54,937 bases of DNA from Chitinimonas sp. BJB300 (GTDB lineage: Bacteria; Pseudomonadota; Gammaproteobacteria; Burkholderiales; Chitinimonadaceae). Of the stretch, positions 18,592 through 29,811 are shown piece after piece; the stretch's first letter is position 1, and each line of letters starts with the position of its first letter. The translations under genes were made by a program, and so were the position numbers. The DNA lies in contig NZ_PDZH01000011.1 of NCBI RefSeq assembly GCF_002735695.1, positions 1 to 54,937 on the forward strand, given 5' to 3'. Under the pieces are notes generated by a model that was not told where the DNA came from, did not search any database, and saw only the letters and a list, made by a program, of their open reading frames with translations.

Positions 18592-21387
18592 TCAAGCCTT
18601 GGCCATAAGTTCCCGCAGCACAAAGGGCAGAATGCCGCCGTGCTTGTAATAGTCAACCTCGATGGGTGTGTCGATACGGCAAAGTACTTGTACATCCTGG
18701 TGACTGCCATCGGCCCGGGTGATACGTAGGGTAAGGTCCTGCTGCGGTTTAAGGCTGGCGTCCACACCGATGATGTCAAAAGTCTCGTCGCCCTTCAGCC
18801 CGAGTTTTTCCTGATTGGCATCGCCTTTGAACTGAAGGGGCAATAACCCCATCCCGACCAGATTGGAGCGATGGATACGCTCGAAGCTGCGCGCCACCAC
18901 AGCCTTGATGCCCAACAACTGGGTACCTTTGGCGGCCCAATCACGGCTGGAACCGGTGCCGTATTCTTCACCAGCAAAAACCACGGTCGGTGTACCCCGG
19001 GCGATATAGGCCTGAGCGGCGTCGTAGACCGACGTTTGCACGCCATCAAGCAAGGTATAGCCGCCTTCCTGGCGACTGCCATCGGCCTTTAGTGGCAGCA
19101 TCAGATTTTTCACCCGTACATTGGCAAAGGTGCCGCGAATCATGATGTCGTGGTTGCCCCGCCGGCTGCCATAACTGTTGAAGTCCACCTTTTGCACACC
19201 ATGCTCAAGCAGGTAGCGGCCCGCCGGCGTGCTGTCCTTGAATGAACCCGCCGGTGAGATATGGTCGGTAGTGACCGAGTCGCCCAACACCAGCAAGGCG
19301 CGTGCGCCGCGGATTTCATTGATTTGGCCCGGTTGCATGCTGAAGTCTTCAAAGAACGGTGGCCGGGCGATATAGGTGGACGTTGGCCAGGTATAGACTT
19401 GGCCGGTAGGCGCGGGGATGGCGTTCCACAGGTCGTGGTCACGCGTGAAGTCGCCATAGAGGCGGCGAAACACCTCCGGGTTCATGGCGAAGTGCATCAA
19501 GGCGGCGATTTCGTCGCTGCTGGGCCAGATATCCCGCAAAAAGACGGGTTTACCGTCGTTGCTGGTGCCCAGTGGTTCGGTTTCCAGGTTGATATTGGCG
19601 CGGCCCGCCAGGGCGAAAGCCACCACCAGCGGTGGGCTGGCAAGGAAGTTGGCTTTGATATTGGGATGGATGCGTGCCTCGAAGTTGCGGTTGCCACTAA
19701 GGACGGCGGCGGCGATCAGGTCGTTGTCAATGATGGCTTCGTTAAATTCGGGGGCAAGGTCGCCGGCATTGCCGATGCAGGTTGTGCAGCCATAGGCGGC
19801 AACGTTGAAGCCTAACTGGTCGAGGTAGGGCTGCAGGCCGGTTTCTTTCAGGTATTCAGTAACGACGCGCGAGCCAGGGCCGAAGCTGGTCTTGACGCGC
19901 GGGTGTACAGTCAGGCCCTTCTCCACAGCCTTCTTGGCCAACAGGCCGGCGGCCAGCAGCACGCCTGGGTTGGAGGTATTGGTGCAGCTGGTGATAGCGG
20001 CAATCAGGACATCGCCATGGCCGATATCGATATTGGATACTTTGGCGGCAGTAGTGGGTTTGTCCACCATCTCGACCATATTGTGCACGGGCGCGATTTG
20101 CCGGAGCGGCTGTGCGCTGGCCGCCGCATTGTGTTGGGTGGATACCCGTTTGCCCAGTTCTGCCGCCGGTTTGCCAAAGCCATTTTCACTGATCGGCAGG
20201 CTAAATAGGCTGTTGAAGCTGCTGGCCATGTCGGGCAGAGCGATGCGGTCTTGCGGGCGCTTGGGGCCGGCAAGGCTGGGTACGATGGTAGTGAGGTCAA
20301 GCGACAGGGTTTTGCTGTATTGGATCTCGCCCGGCTTGGGCATGCCGAATAGTCCTTGGGCTTTGAAGTAAGCTTCGAAAGCCTCGACTTCGGCATCCAG
20401 CCGACCGGTGCCACGCAGGTAGGCCACGGTTTTGTCGTCGACGGGGAAAAAGCCCATGGTGGCGCCATATTCAGGTGCCATGTTGCCAATGGTGGCGCGG
20501 TCCACCACGCTGAGGCTGGCGGCGCCTTCGCCAAAGAATTCCACGAATTTGCCCACGACCTTCTCGCGTCGCAGCATTTCGGTGATGGTCAGCACCAAGT
20601 CGGTTGCCGTGATGCCATCGCGCAGCTTGCCTTTGAGCTCGACGCCCACCACGTCCGGTGTCAGGAAATAGACGGGTTGGCCCAGCATGCCGGCTTCCGC
20701 CTCGATGCCACCGACACCCCAGCCCACCACGCCGACACCGTTGATCATGGTGGTGTGGCTATCGGTGCCCACGAGGGTATCCGGGAAGGCCATGCCATCG
20801 CGAATCTGCACCCCGCGGAACAGGTATTCGAGGTTGACCTGGTGGACGATACCGATACCGGGTGGCACCACTTTGAAGGTATCGAAGGCCTGCATGCCCC
20901 ATTTCATAAACTGATAGCGCTCGCTATTGCGCTGGAACTCCAATTCCATATTCAAGCGCAGGGCATCAGCACTGCCGTAGTGGTCGATCATCACTGAGTG
21001 GTCCACCACCAAGTCGACCGGCACCAGGGGCTCAATGGTCTTGGGGTCCTTGCCCAGCTTGGCGGCGACATGGCGCATGGCGGCAAGGTCGGCCAGTAGC
21101 GGCACACCGGTAAAGTCTTGCAATACGACGCGTGCAACAACGAAGGGAATCTCATCCACGCGCGCCGCGGTTGCGCGCCAGTTGGCTAACTCGCGGACAT
21201 GCTCCTCGCTGACTTTCTTGCCATCGCAGTTGCGCAACACCGATTCAAGCACGAGTCTGATCGACACTGGCAGTTTGCTGATCGGGCCGATTTTTGCGAC
21301 CTCCAATGCCGGCAAGCTGTAGTACTGGAGCGATTTGCCAGAGCTCAAGGCCAAGGTCTTGAGGGTGTTATGCAAATTGTGCGGCAT
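18592..21387 (-). CDS. acnA: Aconitate hydratase A
   Basis: A 931-residue cytosolic [4Fe-4S] enzyme interconverting citrate and isocitrate. Cluster ligands are visible as Cys468 in TSCTNTSNP and Cys534/Cys537 in [10 protein letters not shown], with the same 66- and 3-residue spacing as E. coli AcnA and IRP1. Other family blocks are [38 protein letters not shown] and, in the swivel domain, [15 protein letters not shown]. The start [10 protein letters not shown] (21387) is preceded by GGGAGA 6 bases upstream; the frame extends 18 codons further but without support. The gene is full length and intact. A LysR regulator lies upstream on the same strand, and acnB is divergent beyond it. Confidence 0.96.
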   Translation of the reverse strand: MPHNLHNTLKTLALSSGKSLQYYSLPALEVAKIGPISKLPVSIRLVLESVLRNCDGKKVSEEHVRELANWRATAARVDEIPFVVARVVLQDFTGVPLLADLAAMRHVAAKLGKDPKTIEPLVPVDLVVDHSVMIDHYGSADALRLNMELEFQRNSERYQFMKWGMQAFDTFKVVPPGIGIVHQVNLEYLFRGVQIRDGMAFPDTLVGTDSHTTMINGVGVVGWGVGGIEAEAGMLGQPVYFLTPDVVGVELKGKLRDGITATDLVLTITEMLRREKVVGKFVEFFGEGAASLSVVDRATIGNMAPEYGATMGFFPVDDKTVAYLRGTGRLDAEVEAFEAYFKAQGLFGMPKPGEIQYSKTLSLDLTTIVPSLAGPKRPQDRIALPDMASSFNSLFSLPISENGFGKPAAELGKRVSTQHNAAASAQPLRQIAPVHNMVEMVDKPTTAAKVSNIDIGHGDVLIAAITSCTNTSNPGVLLAAGLLAKKAVEKGLTVHPRVKTSFGPGSRVVTEYLKETGLQPYLDQLGFNVAAYGCTTCIGNAGDLAPEFNEAIIDNDLIAAAVLSGNRNFEARIHPNIKANFLASPPLVVAFALAGRANINLETEPLGTSNDGKPVFLRDIWPSSDEIAALMHFAMNPEVFRRLYGDFTRDHDLWNAIPAPTGQVYTWPTSTYIARPPFFEDFSMQPGQINEIRGARALLVLGDSVTTDHISPAGSFKDSTPAGRYLLEHGVQKVDFNSYGSRRGNHDIMIRGTFANVRVKNLMLPLKADGSRQEGGYTLLDGVQTSVYDAAQAYIARGTPTVVFAGEEYGTGSSRDWAAKGTQLLGIKAVVARSFERIHRSNLVGMGLLPLQFKGDANQEKLGLKGDETFDIIGVDASLKPQQDLTLRITRADGSHQDVQVLCRIDTPIEVDYYKHGGILPFVLRELMAKA

Positions 21388-21589
21388 GTGTGATCTCCCA
21401 ATTGACTGACTTATCCCGCATACGACCATCTGGCGCGGCATGGGGTTCGATATTGGCCCTATCGTTTACCTATCTCCCACGCAAAAGCAAGCATGGCGCG
21501 TGCTCTTTACTTTAGCTTCTGATTACGCATCTTGGTGTACACCCGTCGGGCATGTACGGGTGACGCTGACGTTAGCCCATGGTTTTTAA

Positions 21590-21729
21590 GAACCTGTCTA
21601 AGGTCTCGCGAGCTAAGGCAAGATAAGGCGAAAACAGCCGAGGAAGCGGAATTTACAAGTGGTAAATGAGCATTCCGAGGGTGTTTTCAACGCCATATTG
21701 TCGACGCACAGCAGACTTTAGACAGGTTC
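21590..21729 (+). repeat. MITE-like repeat, copy B (140 bp)
   Basis: Forward copy with perfect TAA duplications on both sides (21587-21589 and 21730-21732). It overlaps the last codons of the LysR gene, whose present stop codon lies inside the right terminal repeat. Confidence 0.93.
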
Positions 21730-22614
21730 TAAGGCCGCGGCGCGTGCTTCTAGCCATTGGCAGAAGGCGGTGATGGCAGGGTCGTTCATCACCGCACGGG
21801 GGGTAATCCAGCAATAACCGCGTACCCGCACCGTTGGGCCGGACAATGGCGCAACCAGTGTGCCGGCGTCGATTTCGGCTTGCATCATGGGCAGGGGGCC
21901 AAGTGTGATACCCAGGCCGTCCATGGCGGCTTGTAGAGCAAGATAAAAGTGATCGAACTGCTGGGTGGCGGCCGGTTTCAGCTCGGGTACGCCGGCCAGG
22001 GTAAGCCACCGCTGCCAGGCGGTGGGGCGTGTGTCGGCATAGAGCAGCGTATGCCTAGCCAGGTCGGCCGGTGTGTGAATGGCGTTGCGTTCGAGCAGGG
22101 TAGGGCTGCACAACGGGATTTCCCATTCGTCCAGAAAAGGCTTGCTGATATAGCCGGGCCAATCACCCGGCCCACGGCGGATCGCCAGATCAAATGGGCT
22201 GTCCAGCCGGCTGACATCACGGTCGCTGGTGACAAGGCGTAATTCCACATCGGGGTGCTGGCGCTGGAAGTCGGTGAGCTGGGGCAGCAGCCAATGCATG
22301 GCCAGTGTGGGCGTGGAGTTGATTACCAGCCGGCGTTGCCGGTTTGGCTGCTGTAGCTGTGCAGTCGCGTTGGCGATGATGTCGAAGCCATCCTGCACTT
22401 GCACCAGATAGCGCCATCCGGTATCGCTGAGTTTGACCCGACCGCCGCTGCGCTCAAACAACTTTATCCCCAACCATTCTTCCAGCTGCTTAATCTGTTT
22501 GCTCACAGCACCGTGGGTAACGAACAGCTCGTTGGCGGCAGCAGAAAAGCTCTCTAACCTTGCTGCTGCCTCAAAGGCGCGTAGGGCATTCAGGGGAGGG
22601 AGGGGTTGGCTCAT
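21718..22614 (-). CDS. LysR-family transcriptional regulator (GcvA-like), C-terminus rewritten by MITE
   Basis: A 298-residue regulator starting MSQPLPPLNALRAFEAAARL, a GcvA/TrpI-type N-terminus with winged HTH (residues ~8-65, FVTHGAVSKQIKQLEEWLG). The effector domain (~95-295) has LVINSTPTLAMHWLLPQL and FDLAIRRGPGDWPG. Its final residues E-P-V and TAA stop are encoded by the terminal repeat of MITE copy B. Removing the element and one TAA duplication restores an uninterrupted tail reading Lys-Thr-Met-Gly-stop. The change is confined to the last residues, so function is probably retained. Lying between acnA and acnB, it may regulate either, but the target is not shown. Confidence 0.88.
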   Translation of the reverse strand: MSQPLPPLNALRAFEAAARLESFSAAANELFVTHGAVSKQIKQLEEWLGIKLFERSGGRVKLSDTGWRYLVQVQDGFDIIANATAQLQQPNRQRRLVINSTPTLAMHWLLPQLTDFQRQHPDVELRLVTSDRDVSRLDSPFDLAIRRGPGDWPGYISKPFLDEWEIPLCSPTLLERNAIHTPADLARHTLLYADTRPTAWQRWLTLAGVPELKPAATQQFDHFYLALQAAMDGLGITLGPLPMMQAEIDAGTLVAPLSGPTVRVRGYCWITPRAVMNDPAITAFCQWLEARAAALEPV

Positions 22615-22865
22615 GCTGTGATGATAACTCACAGTGGCTGTCGCGATTACTCGTTTGTGCGTTGCCCGGCTTACGCGTAATCTCCGCCGCATTCCTTATC
22701 GGCTTTTACCTGTTGAAACAGCCTTTTGGCTAGGGTTAAAGCAGGAAAATAGCCTATAAAATCAGCAGGTTTGATTACTTGCCCGGCACTCCCGGCCGGA
22801 TGGGGAGCAGCCCGTCTGCTTCCCCTTTTAAATATCGCAACCGCAACCGTATAAAGGTCATCGCC

Positions 22866-25454
22866 ATGCTAGAAGCCTACCGCCAGCACGTTTCAGAGCG
22901 CGCCGCTCTGGGTATTCCCCCGCTGCCGCTTACTTCACAACAAGTCGCCGACTTGGTGGAGCTTTTGAAGAGCCCGCCGGCAGGTGAAGCGCAGACCCTG
23001 GTGGACCTGATCACCCACCGCGTGCCGCCCGGCGTGGACGATGCCGCCAAGGTTAAGGCGTCTTTTCTGGCGGCGGTAGCTGAGGGTTCGGTCAAGAGCC
23101 CGTTAATCGACCGCGCATTGGCGACCAAGCTGTTAGGCACCATGGTGGGGGGCTACAACGTCAAGCCGATGGTGGACCTGCTGGTTGATGATGAGGTGGG
23201 TGCCATTGCAGCCGAAGGCCTCAAGAAGACCTTGCTGGTATTCGACTACTTCCACGACGTGAAAGCACTGGCCGATAAAGGTAACGCCAACGCCAAGGGT
23301 GTGCTGCAGAGCTGGGCCGATGCCGAATGGTTCAAGAGCCGCCCGGAAGTGGCCGAGAAAATCACGGTGACCGTCTTCAAGGTGACAGGCGAAACCAATA
23401 CCGATGACTTGTCACCCGCACCGGATGCCTGGTCGCGCCCTGATATCCCACTGCATTACCTTGCGATGCTGAAGAACGCCCGTCCCGGTATCACCCCGGA
23501 AGAAGACGGCAAGCGCGGCCCGATGCAGTTTATTGAAGACCTGAAGAAGAAGGGCAATCTGGTTGCTTATGTGGGCGACGTGGTCGGTACCGGTTCCTCG
23601 CGTAAGTCCGCCACCAACTCGGTGGTATGGGCCACAGGCCAGGACATTCCCTTCGTGCCGAACAAGCGCTTTGGTGGCGTTACCCTTGGTGGCAAGATCG
23701 CGCCGATCTTCTTCAACACGCAGGAAGATTCCGGTTCGTTGCCGATTGAAGTCGATGTATCCAAGCTCGATATGGGCGACGTGATCGATGTGTATCCCTA
23801 TGCCGGCAAGATTGAAAAAAACGGTGCCGTGGTGGCCGAGTTCAAGCTTAAGTCAGACGTGATCCTTGATGAAGTACGTGCCGGTGGCCGTATCAACCTG
23901 ATCATCGGCCGTGGCCTGACCAGCAAGGCACGGGAAGCGCTGGGCCTAGCTGCCAGCACCGAGTTCCGCCTGCCCAAGCCACCTGTCGACAGCGGCAAGG
24001 GTTTCTCGCTGGCGCAGAAGATGGTTGGTCGTGCTTGCGGTCTGCCAGAAGGCCAAGGCGTACGTCCCGGCACCTATTGCGAACCAAAGATGACCACCGT
24101 GGGTTCGCAAGACACCACCGGCCCAATGACCCGCGACGAGTTGAAGGACCTGGCTTGCCTGGGTTTCAGCGCCGATATGGTCATGCAGTCGTTTTGCCAT
24201 ACTGCCGCCTACCCTAAGCCGGTGGATGTGAAGATGCACAAGGAACTGCCAGCCTTTATCAGCACCCGTGGTGGCGTGGCGTTGCGCCCCGGCGATGGGG
24301 TGATACATAGCTGGCTGAACCGCCTGCTGCTGCCTGACACGGTGGGCACCGGTGGTGATTCGCATACCCGTTTCCCGATTGGTATTTCCTTCCCGGCCGG
24401 TTCCGGCTTGGTGGCTTTTGCCGCTGCCACCGGCGTTATGCCGCTGGACATGCCGGAGTCAGTGTTGGTGCGCTTCAAGGGCAAGATGCAGCCCGGCGTC
24501 ACCCTGCGTGACCTCGTCAACGCCATTCCGCTATATGCCATCAAGGCGGGTATGTTGACGGTGGCCAAGGCAGGCAAGCAGAACATCTTCTCAGGCCGCA
24601 TCCTGGAAATCGAAGGTCTGCCTGACCTGAAAGTGGAGCAGGCGTTTGAGTTGTCCGATGCATCGGCCGAGCGGTCGGCTGCTGGCTGCACCGTGCATCT
24701 CGACAAAGCGCCGATCATTGAATACATGACGTCGAACATTACGCTCATGAAGAATATGATTGCCAATGGCTACGCCGATGCTCGTACGCTGGAACGACGT
24801 ATCAGGGCCATGGAAGCCTGGATCGCGAATCCGGAGTTGTTGAAGGGTGATGCGGATGCGGAATACGCCGCTGTAATCGAAATCGACCTCGCCGACATTC
24901 ACGAGCCTATCGTAGCGTGCCCGAACGACCCGGATGATGTGAAGACCTTGTCCGATGTATCGGGGGCGGTTATCGACGAAGTATTCATCGGGTCATGCAT
25001 GACCAATATCGGCCATTTCCGTGCTGCATCGAAGCTACTGGAAGGCAAGCGCGATATCCCCGTCAAGCTGTGGGTGGCCCCGCCCACCAAGATGGATGCC
25101 GAGGAGCTGACCAAGGAAGGCCACTATGGCACCTTTGGCACGGCTGGTGCACGTATGGAAATGCCCGGCTGCTCGTTGTGCATGGGCAACCAAGCCCAGG
25201 TGAAGGAAGGCGCAACCGTGATGTCGACTTCTACCCGTAATTTCCCAAACCGCCTAGGTAAGAACTCGAATGTGTATCTGGGCTCAGCCGAATTGGCAGC
25301 GATCTGTGCCAAGCTGGGCCGCATTCCTACCCGCGACGAGTACATGGCTGACATTGGTGTTCTGAATGCCAAGTCCGGAGAGATCTACAAATACATGAAC
25401 TTCAACGAGATCAAGGATTACCAGGACGTAGCGGATACTATCGCCGTTAAGTAA
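22866..25454 (+). CDS. acnB: Aconitate hydratase B
   Basis: An 862-residue [4Fe-4S] aconitase of the AcnB type, with the HEAT-like N-terminal domain and the swivel domain placed first ([39 protein letters not shown]). Cluster ligands are Cys711 in [13 protein letters not shown] and Cys769/Cys772 in [11 protein letters not shown], equivalent to E. coli AcnB Cys710, 769 and 772. [20 protein letters not shown] is part of the active site. The start [20 protein letters not shown] at 22866 matches the family; an AAAGGT precedes it. It ends at a strong terminator and is not in an operon. AcnB is normally the main citric-acid-cycle aconitase. Confidence 0.97.
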   Translation: MLEAYRQHVSERAALGIPPLPLTSQQVADLVELLKSPPAGEAQTLVDLITHRVPPGVDDAAKVKASFLAAVAEGSVKSPLIDRALATKLLGTMVGGYNVKPMVDLLVDDEVGAIAAEGLKKTLLVFDYFHDVKALADKGNANAKGVLQSWADAEWFKSRPEVAEKITVTVFKVTGETNTDDLSPAPDAWSRPDIPLHYLAMLKNARPGITPEEDGKRGPMQFIEDLKKKGNLVAYVGDVVGTGSSRKSATNSVVWATGQDIPFVPNKRFGGVTLGGKIAPIFFNTQEDSGSLPIEVDVSKLDMGDVIDVYPYAGKIEKNGAVVAEFKLKSDVILDEVRAGGRINLIIGRGLTSKAREALGLAASTEFRLPKPPVDSGKGFSLAQKMVGRACGLPEGQGVRPGTYCEPKMTTVGSQDTTGPMTRDELKDLACLGFSADMVMQSFCHTAAYPKPVDVKMHKELPAFISTRGGVALRPGDGVIHSWLNRLLLPDTVGTGGDSHTRFPIGISFPAGSGLVAFAAATGVMPLDMPESVLVRFKGKMQPGVTLRDLVNAIPLYAIKAGMLTVAKAGKQNIFSGRILEIEGLPDLKVEQAFELSDASAERSAAGCTVHLDKAPIIEYMTSNITLMKNMIANGYADARTLERRIRAMEAWIANPELLKGDADAEYAAVIEIDLADIHEPIVACPNDPDDVKTLSDVSGAVIDEVFIGSCMTNIGHFRAASKLLEGKRDIPVKLWVAPPTKMDAEELTKEGHYGTFGTAGARMEMPGCSLCMGNQAQVKEGATVMSTSTRNFPNRLGKNSNVYLGSAELAAICAKLGRIPTRDEYMADIGVLNAKSGEIYKYMNFNEIKDYQDVADTIAVK

Positions 25455-25479
25455 TACCGGGAGTTTGCAAGGCACTTAA

Positions 25480-25516
25480 AAATCAGCCCGCCAGAAATGG
25501 AGGGCTGATTTTTTAT
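25480..25516 (+). terminator. Rho-independent terminator of acnB
   Basis: Perfect stem AAATCAGCCC/GGGCTGATTT (25480-25489 with 25502-25511) followed by TTTATTTT, 25 bases after the acnB stop. Confidence 0.93.
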
Positions 25517-25685
25517 TTTGGCGATGGGAAACCGAGGTTTTTTCAAGTGACTGCTTATTCACATGCGCCAGGGCAGCGGCTAAGGCTGGTTTTTGATGGA
25601 CGGCTGTTTGCTTTTGTAAATTCTTCATCCAAAAAGAAGGCTGCTGCTTCGCAGCATCAGTACCTATTTTTGGAGGATCAACAAG

Positions 25686-26846
25686 ATGGCTAAAACAGCG
25701 CTTAAAAAGCCAAACAAGGCGGAAAAACCCAAGGTCGCCCTGATTCTGCAAGGGGGTGGGGCTCTGGGTGCTTACCACATCGGTGCCTACCAGGCGTTGC
25801 AAGAGGCGGGATACGAGCCGGATTGGCTGTCCGGCATTTCGATCGGGGCGATCAACGCCTGCATCCTGGCCGGCAATGCACCCGAAGACAGGCTTGGTAA
25901 GCTGGAGATGCTTTGGCAGGAGATTTCCCGTCCGGGCCTTGATGGCTTTCTGTTTGAAGGAGAGATGCGCCGCCTGTACAACCAGTTCAGTTATCTTGGT
26001 GCGGTGATGCTGGGCCAGCCCAATTTTTGGCAGCCACGTTTCCCGTCACCGCTCCTGCTAAGTGAAATGTTGCCGCAACAAGCCAGTTACTGCGATACGG
26101 CGGCCATGTTGGCAACCTTGGAGCGCTTGGCGAACTTTGATTTGATCAACCAGCAGACCACACGCTTGTCACTGGGCGCTACCAAGGTGACAACCGGCGA
26201 ATTGGTATTTTTTGATAATCACCGACAAAAAATCGGACCGGAACATGTGCTGGCCAGTGGCTCGCTCCCCCCAGGCTTCCCTGCCACGGAAGTGGATGGC
26301 GAACTGTACTGGGATGGTGGTTGTGTTTCGAATACCCCGCTGGATGCCATATTCGATGATGAAGAGAGCGCCAGCGGCCATACCTTGATCTTTATGGTTG
26401 ACTTGTGGGATGCGCACGGGCTGCCGCCAAACAATATGGGCAATGTCAGCTGGCGGCAAAAGCAGATCATGTATGCCAGCCGTAGCCGGCAAAATATCTG
26501 TGCCGTGGCCAGCAAACATAACCAACGGCGTGCATTGCATCAAATGGCTAAGGCGTCGCCTGCCGCTGCGGCCAAAGTAAGTAGTGATCTGCATCTGCAC
26601 AAGCACAATGAGCAGGCCACCTTTGATATCGTGCACTTGATCTACCATCCGGCATCCGACCAGATAGCGGATTCCGATGCGGAGTTTTCGCGCACTTCGA
26701 TTGAAGAGCGACGCGCTGCCGGGTATTCAGATATGCAGGGCGCTTTGGAAGATGCATCGTGGCGGCGTTATCGGCGTCCATCGTCTGTGGGCACCGCGGT
26801 GCATACCGTACGCCAAGGCGAGGTTCGTAGCGCCTGCCCAACTTAA
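25686..26846 (+). CDS. Patatin-like phospholipase with DUF3734 C-terminus
   Basis: A 386-residue serine hydrolase of the patatin family. The oxyanion loop is LQGGGALGAY, the nucleophile Ser52 is in GISIG (GxSxG), and the catalytic Asp210 is in WDGG, so the Ser-Asp dyad is complete. The C-terminal ~120 residues (QKQIMYASRSRQNI ... SIEERRAAGYSDM) match the DUF3734 extension of bacterial patatins. There is no signal peptide. The start has an excellent GGAGG ribosome-binding site (25672-25676). A TGCTGC-TTC-GCAGCA hairpin lies in the leader (25642-25656). MITE copy C separates the stop from its terminator. It probably acts on membrane lipid or a similar ester; the substrate is unknown. Confidence 0.92.
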   Translation: MAKTALKKPNKAEKPKVALILQGGGALGAYHIGAYQALQEAGYEPDWLSGISIGAINACILAGNAPEDRLGKLEMLWQEISRPGLDGFLFEGEMRRLYNQFSYLGAVMLGQPNFWQPRFPSPLLLSEMLPQQASYCDTAAMLATLERLANFDLINQQTTRLSLGATKVTTGELVFFDNHRQKIGPEHVLASGSLPPGFPATEVDGELYWDGGCVSNTPLDAIFDDEESASGHTLIFMVDLWDAHGLPPNNMGNVSWRQKQIMYASRSRQNICAVASKHNQRRALHQMAKASPAAAAKVSSDLHLHKHNEQATFDIVHLIYHPASDQIADSDAEFSRTSIEERRAAGYSDMQGALEDASWRRYRRPSSVGTAVHTVRQGEVRSACPT

Positions 26847-26866
26847 CACCAGTCATATACAGGTAA

Positions 26867-27007
26867 GAACCTATCTAAAGTCTCGCGAGCTAAAGCAAGA
26901 TAAGGCGGAAACGGCCGAGGAAGCGGCGTTTACACAGGGTAAATGCGCATTCGGAGGGTGTTTTCAACGCCATATTGCCGATGCGCAGCAGACGCTTAGG
27001 CAAGTTC
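26867..27007 (+). repeat. MITE-like repeat, copy C (141 bp)
   Basis: Forward copy flanked by TAA on both sides (26864-26866 and 27008-27010), between the patatin stop and its terminator. Ends are slightly diverged (GAACCTATCTAAAGTCT ... AGACGCTTAGGCAAGTTC). An open frame runs through the whole copy. Confidence 0.92.
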
Positions 27008-27019
27008 TAAAGATGTAAC

Positions 27020-27055
27020 GCAGCCTACTGGGGAACTGGTAGGCTGCTTTTCTTT
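27020..27055 (+). terminator. Rho-independent terminator, originally of the patatin gene
   Basis: GCAGCCTAC/GTAGGCTGC stem (27020-27028 with 27039-27047) followed by TTTTCTTT. Without the 144-bp MITE insertion it would start about 29 bases after the patatin stop. Confidence 0.9.
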
Positions 27056-27262
27056 GCGGGTACTGCCCAACGTCTGGCAGATTTTTTGATTTGTAGCCGA
27101 TATTTTTTTACTACAGGTCGAGTTTGCTGGTAAAAGGCGGCCCAAGACTTGTTGTAACGATCAACCTCGGGACCGGTGCCAAAAGTGCGGGTCTGCTTTC
27201 GTTGCAAATCAATTGGCCATGGCGTGGCCCGAGCTGCCACGCACAAGTATTGGATAGAACAA

Positions 27263-28669
27263 ATGCCCAAGCAGAAAATCGGCGTTATCGGCATGGCGGT
27301 CATGGGCCGCAATCTGGCGCTAAACATTGAAAGCCGTGGCCACACGGTGTCGATCTACAACCGGTCGTCCGACAAGACCGAAACAGTGGTGGCTGAAAAC
27401 CCAGGTAAGCAGCTGCGGCCTTTCTACAGCCTGAAAGACTTCGTGGCTTCGCTGGAAACCCCACGCCGCATCCTTTTGATGGTGAAAGCCGGTACGGCCA
27501 CCGATGCGACCATCGAACAGCTCAAGCCATTGCTCGACAAGGGCGACATCATCATCGATGGCGGTAATACGCTTTATACCGATACGATCCGGCGTAACCA
27601 CGAATTGTCGGCATTGGGTTTCAACTTCATCGGTACCGGTGTATCGGGTGGGGAAGAAGGCGCGCTCAAAGGCCCATCCATCATGCCTGGCGGCCAGCGC
27701 GAAGCTTATGAGCTGGTGGCACCTATTCTGAAAGAAATCGCCGCCAAGGCCCACGGCGAGCCCTGTGTGACTTATATCGGCCCCGATGGCGCCGGCCACT
27801 ATGTGAAGATGGTCCATAACGGCATTGAGTATGGCGATATGCAGTTGATTGCCGAAGCCTACGACATCCTGAAACGGGTGGTGGGGCTTTCCAACGCCGA
27901 ACTTGCCGAGGTATTCGCCGAGTGGAATCGTGGCGAACTCGACAGTTTTCTGATCGAGATCACAGCCAGCATCTTCAAGAAGCAGGATGAAGAGAGCGGC
28001 GGCGAGTTGGTGGATGTGATCCTGGATACAGCTGGCCAGAAGGGCACCGGTAAGTGGACCAGCAAAAGCGCGCTTGATCTGGGCGTACCTTTGCCCTTGA
28101 TTACCGAATCGGTGTTTGCCCGCTTTATTTCGGCGTTGAAGCCTGAGCGTGTCGAAGCCGCCAAGGTGCTACATGGCCCGGCGACCCGCGCCGCGGTGAC
28201 CGACCGAAACGCCTTTGTCGAATCGGTGCGCCGTGCGCTCTACCTTTCCAAGATTGTTTCCTACGCCCAGGGTTTTGAGCAGATGCGCAAGCAGTCGGAT
28301 GAGATGGATTGGAACCTCAACTACGGTGAGATTGCCCGGATTTTCCGTGCCGGTTGCATCATCCGCTCGGGCTTCCTACAGAACATCACCGATGCCTATG
28401 CTAATAACCCAAAACTGATCAACCTCCTGCTTGATCCGTACTTTGCCAAGATCGCCAATGAATATCAGGCGGCCCTGCGTGAGGTGGCTGCTACCGCCGT
28501 ACTCAACGGGATTCCGGTACCCACGTTTGGTTCGGCGATTGCGTATTTCGACAGCTACCGTGCTGAACGTTTGCCGGCCAATTTGATTCAGGCCCAGCGC
28601 GATTACTTTGGTGCGCATACGTTTGAACGTACCGACAAGCCGGGGGGTTTCCACGCTCAGTGGTTTTGA
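27263..28669 (+). CDS. gnd: 6-phosphogluconate dehydrogenase, decarboxylating
   Basis: A 468-residue cytosolic enzyme of the oxidative pentose phosphate pathway; it oxidatively decarboxylates 6-phosphogluconate to ribulose 5-phosphate with NADP+. The Rossmann motif is [20 protein letters not shown], and NRSSDKT follows beta-2, in line with NADP preference. Substrate and catalytic blocks are [40 protein letters not shown] (catalytic Lys, with the Asn that follows) and the C-terminal R-x-FGAHTFER ([15 protein letters not shown]). The start at 27263 is fixed by the conserved N-terminus. It is full length and ends at a strong terminator. Confidence 0.97.
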   Translation: MPKQKIGVIGMAVMGRNLALNIESRGHTVSIYNRSSDKTETVVAENPGKQLRPFYSLKDFVASLETPRRILLMVKAGTATDATIEQLKPLLDKGDIIIDGGNTLYTDTIRRNHELSALGFNFIGTGVSGGEEGALKGPSIMPGGQREAYELVAPILKEIAAKAHGEPCVTYIGPDGAGHYVKMVHNGIEYGDMQLIAEAYDILKRVVGLSNAELAEVFAEWNRGELDSFLIEITASIFKKQDEESGGELVDVILDTAGQKGTGKWTSKSALDLGVPLPLITESVFARFISALKPERVEAAKVLHGPATRAAVTDRNAFVESVRRALYLSKIVSYAQGFEQMRKQSDEMDWNLNYGEIARIFRAGCIIRSGFLQNITDAYANNPKLINLLLDPYFAKIANEYQAALREVAATAVLNGIPVPTFGSAIAYFDSYRAERLPANLIQAQRDYFGAHTFERTDKPGGFHAQWF

Positions 28670-28694
28670 TCGCCACAAGTCTTGGTGGTCAGTA

Positions 28695-28730
28695 CAAAAA
28701 AGCAGCGTCTTGTAAAGACGCTGTTTTTTT
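28695..28730 (+). terminator. Rho-independent terminator of gnd
   Basis: CAGCGTCTT/AAGACGCTG stem flanked by A-run and T7-run, 26 bases after the gnd stop. Confidence 0.93.
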
Positions 28731-28847
28731 ATGTCTGCCAAGTATCTGCATGTAGGTTTATGTCGTCACGTCGGCTTTCAGGGTGGGTGCGACGGGGAAT
28801 TTCCCGTGCCAAGGCCGGTCTCTCCCTATGTTGTTGAGGAGGGCACC

Positions 28848-29171
28848 ATGCAAGAGACGATAGCCGACCGGTGGCGTCTGGATGTGAACGCCTGTTTGTG
28901 GTTCCGAGCCTCGGCGGGTAGTACGGTCCGGCTGGCTTCCGGTAGAGCCTATCTGATACCACCACCGCAGTGGCTGGCCGATACGATGGTATGTGAACGC
29001 GTGATCCTGCTTGGGGGGAGCACCCATGTCATGCGTGCATCAGGCTGGGTGGTTATCCAGGCAGCCAGCGCCACTGAGCTATGGGTCGCGGCGAATGGCA
29101 ACGTGCCATCGTGGCCAGCATGGTGTCTAGAAAGGGCGATGCGTTGGTTGAAACGATGTATTTCAGCCTAA
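28848..29171 (+). CDS. DUF2917-like small protein
   Basis: A 107-residue protein, MQETIADRWRLDVNACLWFR. The ATG at 28848 has a strong GGAGG ribosome-binding site 6 bases upstream, which decides the start (the frame is open from 28731). The central VRLASGRAYLIPPP and VILLGGSTHVMRASGWVVIQA resemble the beta-rich cupin-like DUF2917 domain, but the match is by eye only. No signal peptide. Its TAA stop (29169-29171) is the left target duplication of MITE copy D. Confidence 0.65.
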   Translation: MQETIADRWRLDVNACLWFRASAGSTVRLASGRAYLIPPPQWLADTMVCERVILLGGSTHVMRASGWVVIQAASATELWVAANGNVPSWPAWCLERAMRWLKRCISA

Positions 29172-29301
29172 GAACCTGTCTAAATTCTGCTGCGCTTCGG
29201 CAATATGGCGTTGAAAACACCCTCGGAATGCGCATTTACCACTTGTAAATGCTACTTCCTCGGCTGTTTCCGCCTTATCTTGCGAGACCTTGGACGGGCT
29301 C
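29172..29301 (-). repeat. MITE-like repeat, copy D (130 bp)
   Basis: Reverse-orientation copy. Left flank TAA (the stop codon of the preceding gene), right flank TGA, so the duplication has one mismatch. The right terminal repeat is degraded and about ten bases are missing near it. Confidence 0.88.
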
Positions 29302-29475
29302 TGAGCGTCGCTTATTTGCATCGTACCGCCCGTAACGACTGGTTGATTGAAGCACATGCGCATAAACTGGTGCGCTTGCTGGGTATGGGTTTAAGCCTTG
29401 AGCCAATATACCCGTCCCGATGATAATTAAGATTGCCAGCGTATGCTTGGCGGATGCCTATGTGGGAGTACTTGG

Positions 29476-29811
29476 ATGATGCGTAAATCGGCTGCTCAAT
29501 GTAAATCACTGTTGGGCTTGTTGCTGGTGGTGTCGCTGGGTGCCTGTGCCCCCTTTGTGCCGCTCAAGTCAGCGGCCGAAGCCGTTGAGGTCAGCAACCT
29601 GGAAGCCACTACTGCTTGCACCCTGAAGGGGAATGTAAGGGTAAAGGTGCTGAACAAACTGGGGCCGGTGGCGCGTGACCCGGGCAAGGTCATTATCGAA
29701 CTCAATACCTTGGCCCGTAATTCGGCGGTTGAGCAAGGTGGTGACACCGTAGCGGCAGCTGGGCCGATTGCCGATGGCGAGCGGGAGTACAAGGTTTTTC
29801 GCTGCCATTGA
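29476..29811 (+). CDS. DUF4156-type outer-membrane lipoprotein
   Basis: A 111-residue protein starting MMRKSAAQCKSLLGLLLVVS with a lipobox LGAC (LGACAPF), indicating signal peptidase II processing and lipidation of the Cys. The mature sequence (VEVSNLEATTACTLKGNVRV, and the ending DGEREYKVFRC) fits the small DUF4156 lipoproteins, with a conserved Cys pair. GGGAG sits 8 bases before the ATG. No function is known. Confidence 0.8.
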   Translation: MMRKSAAQCKSLLGLLLVVSLGACAPFVPLKSAAEAVEVSNLEATTACTLKGNVRVKVLNKLGPVARDPGKVIIELNTLARNSAVEQGGDTVAAAGPIADGEREYKVFRCH

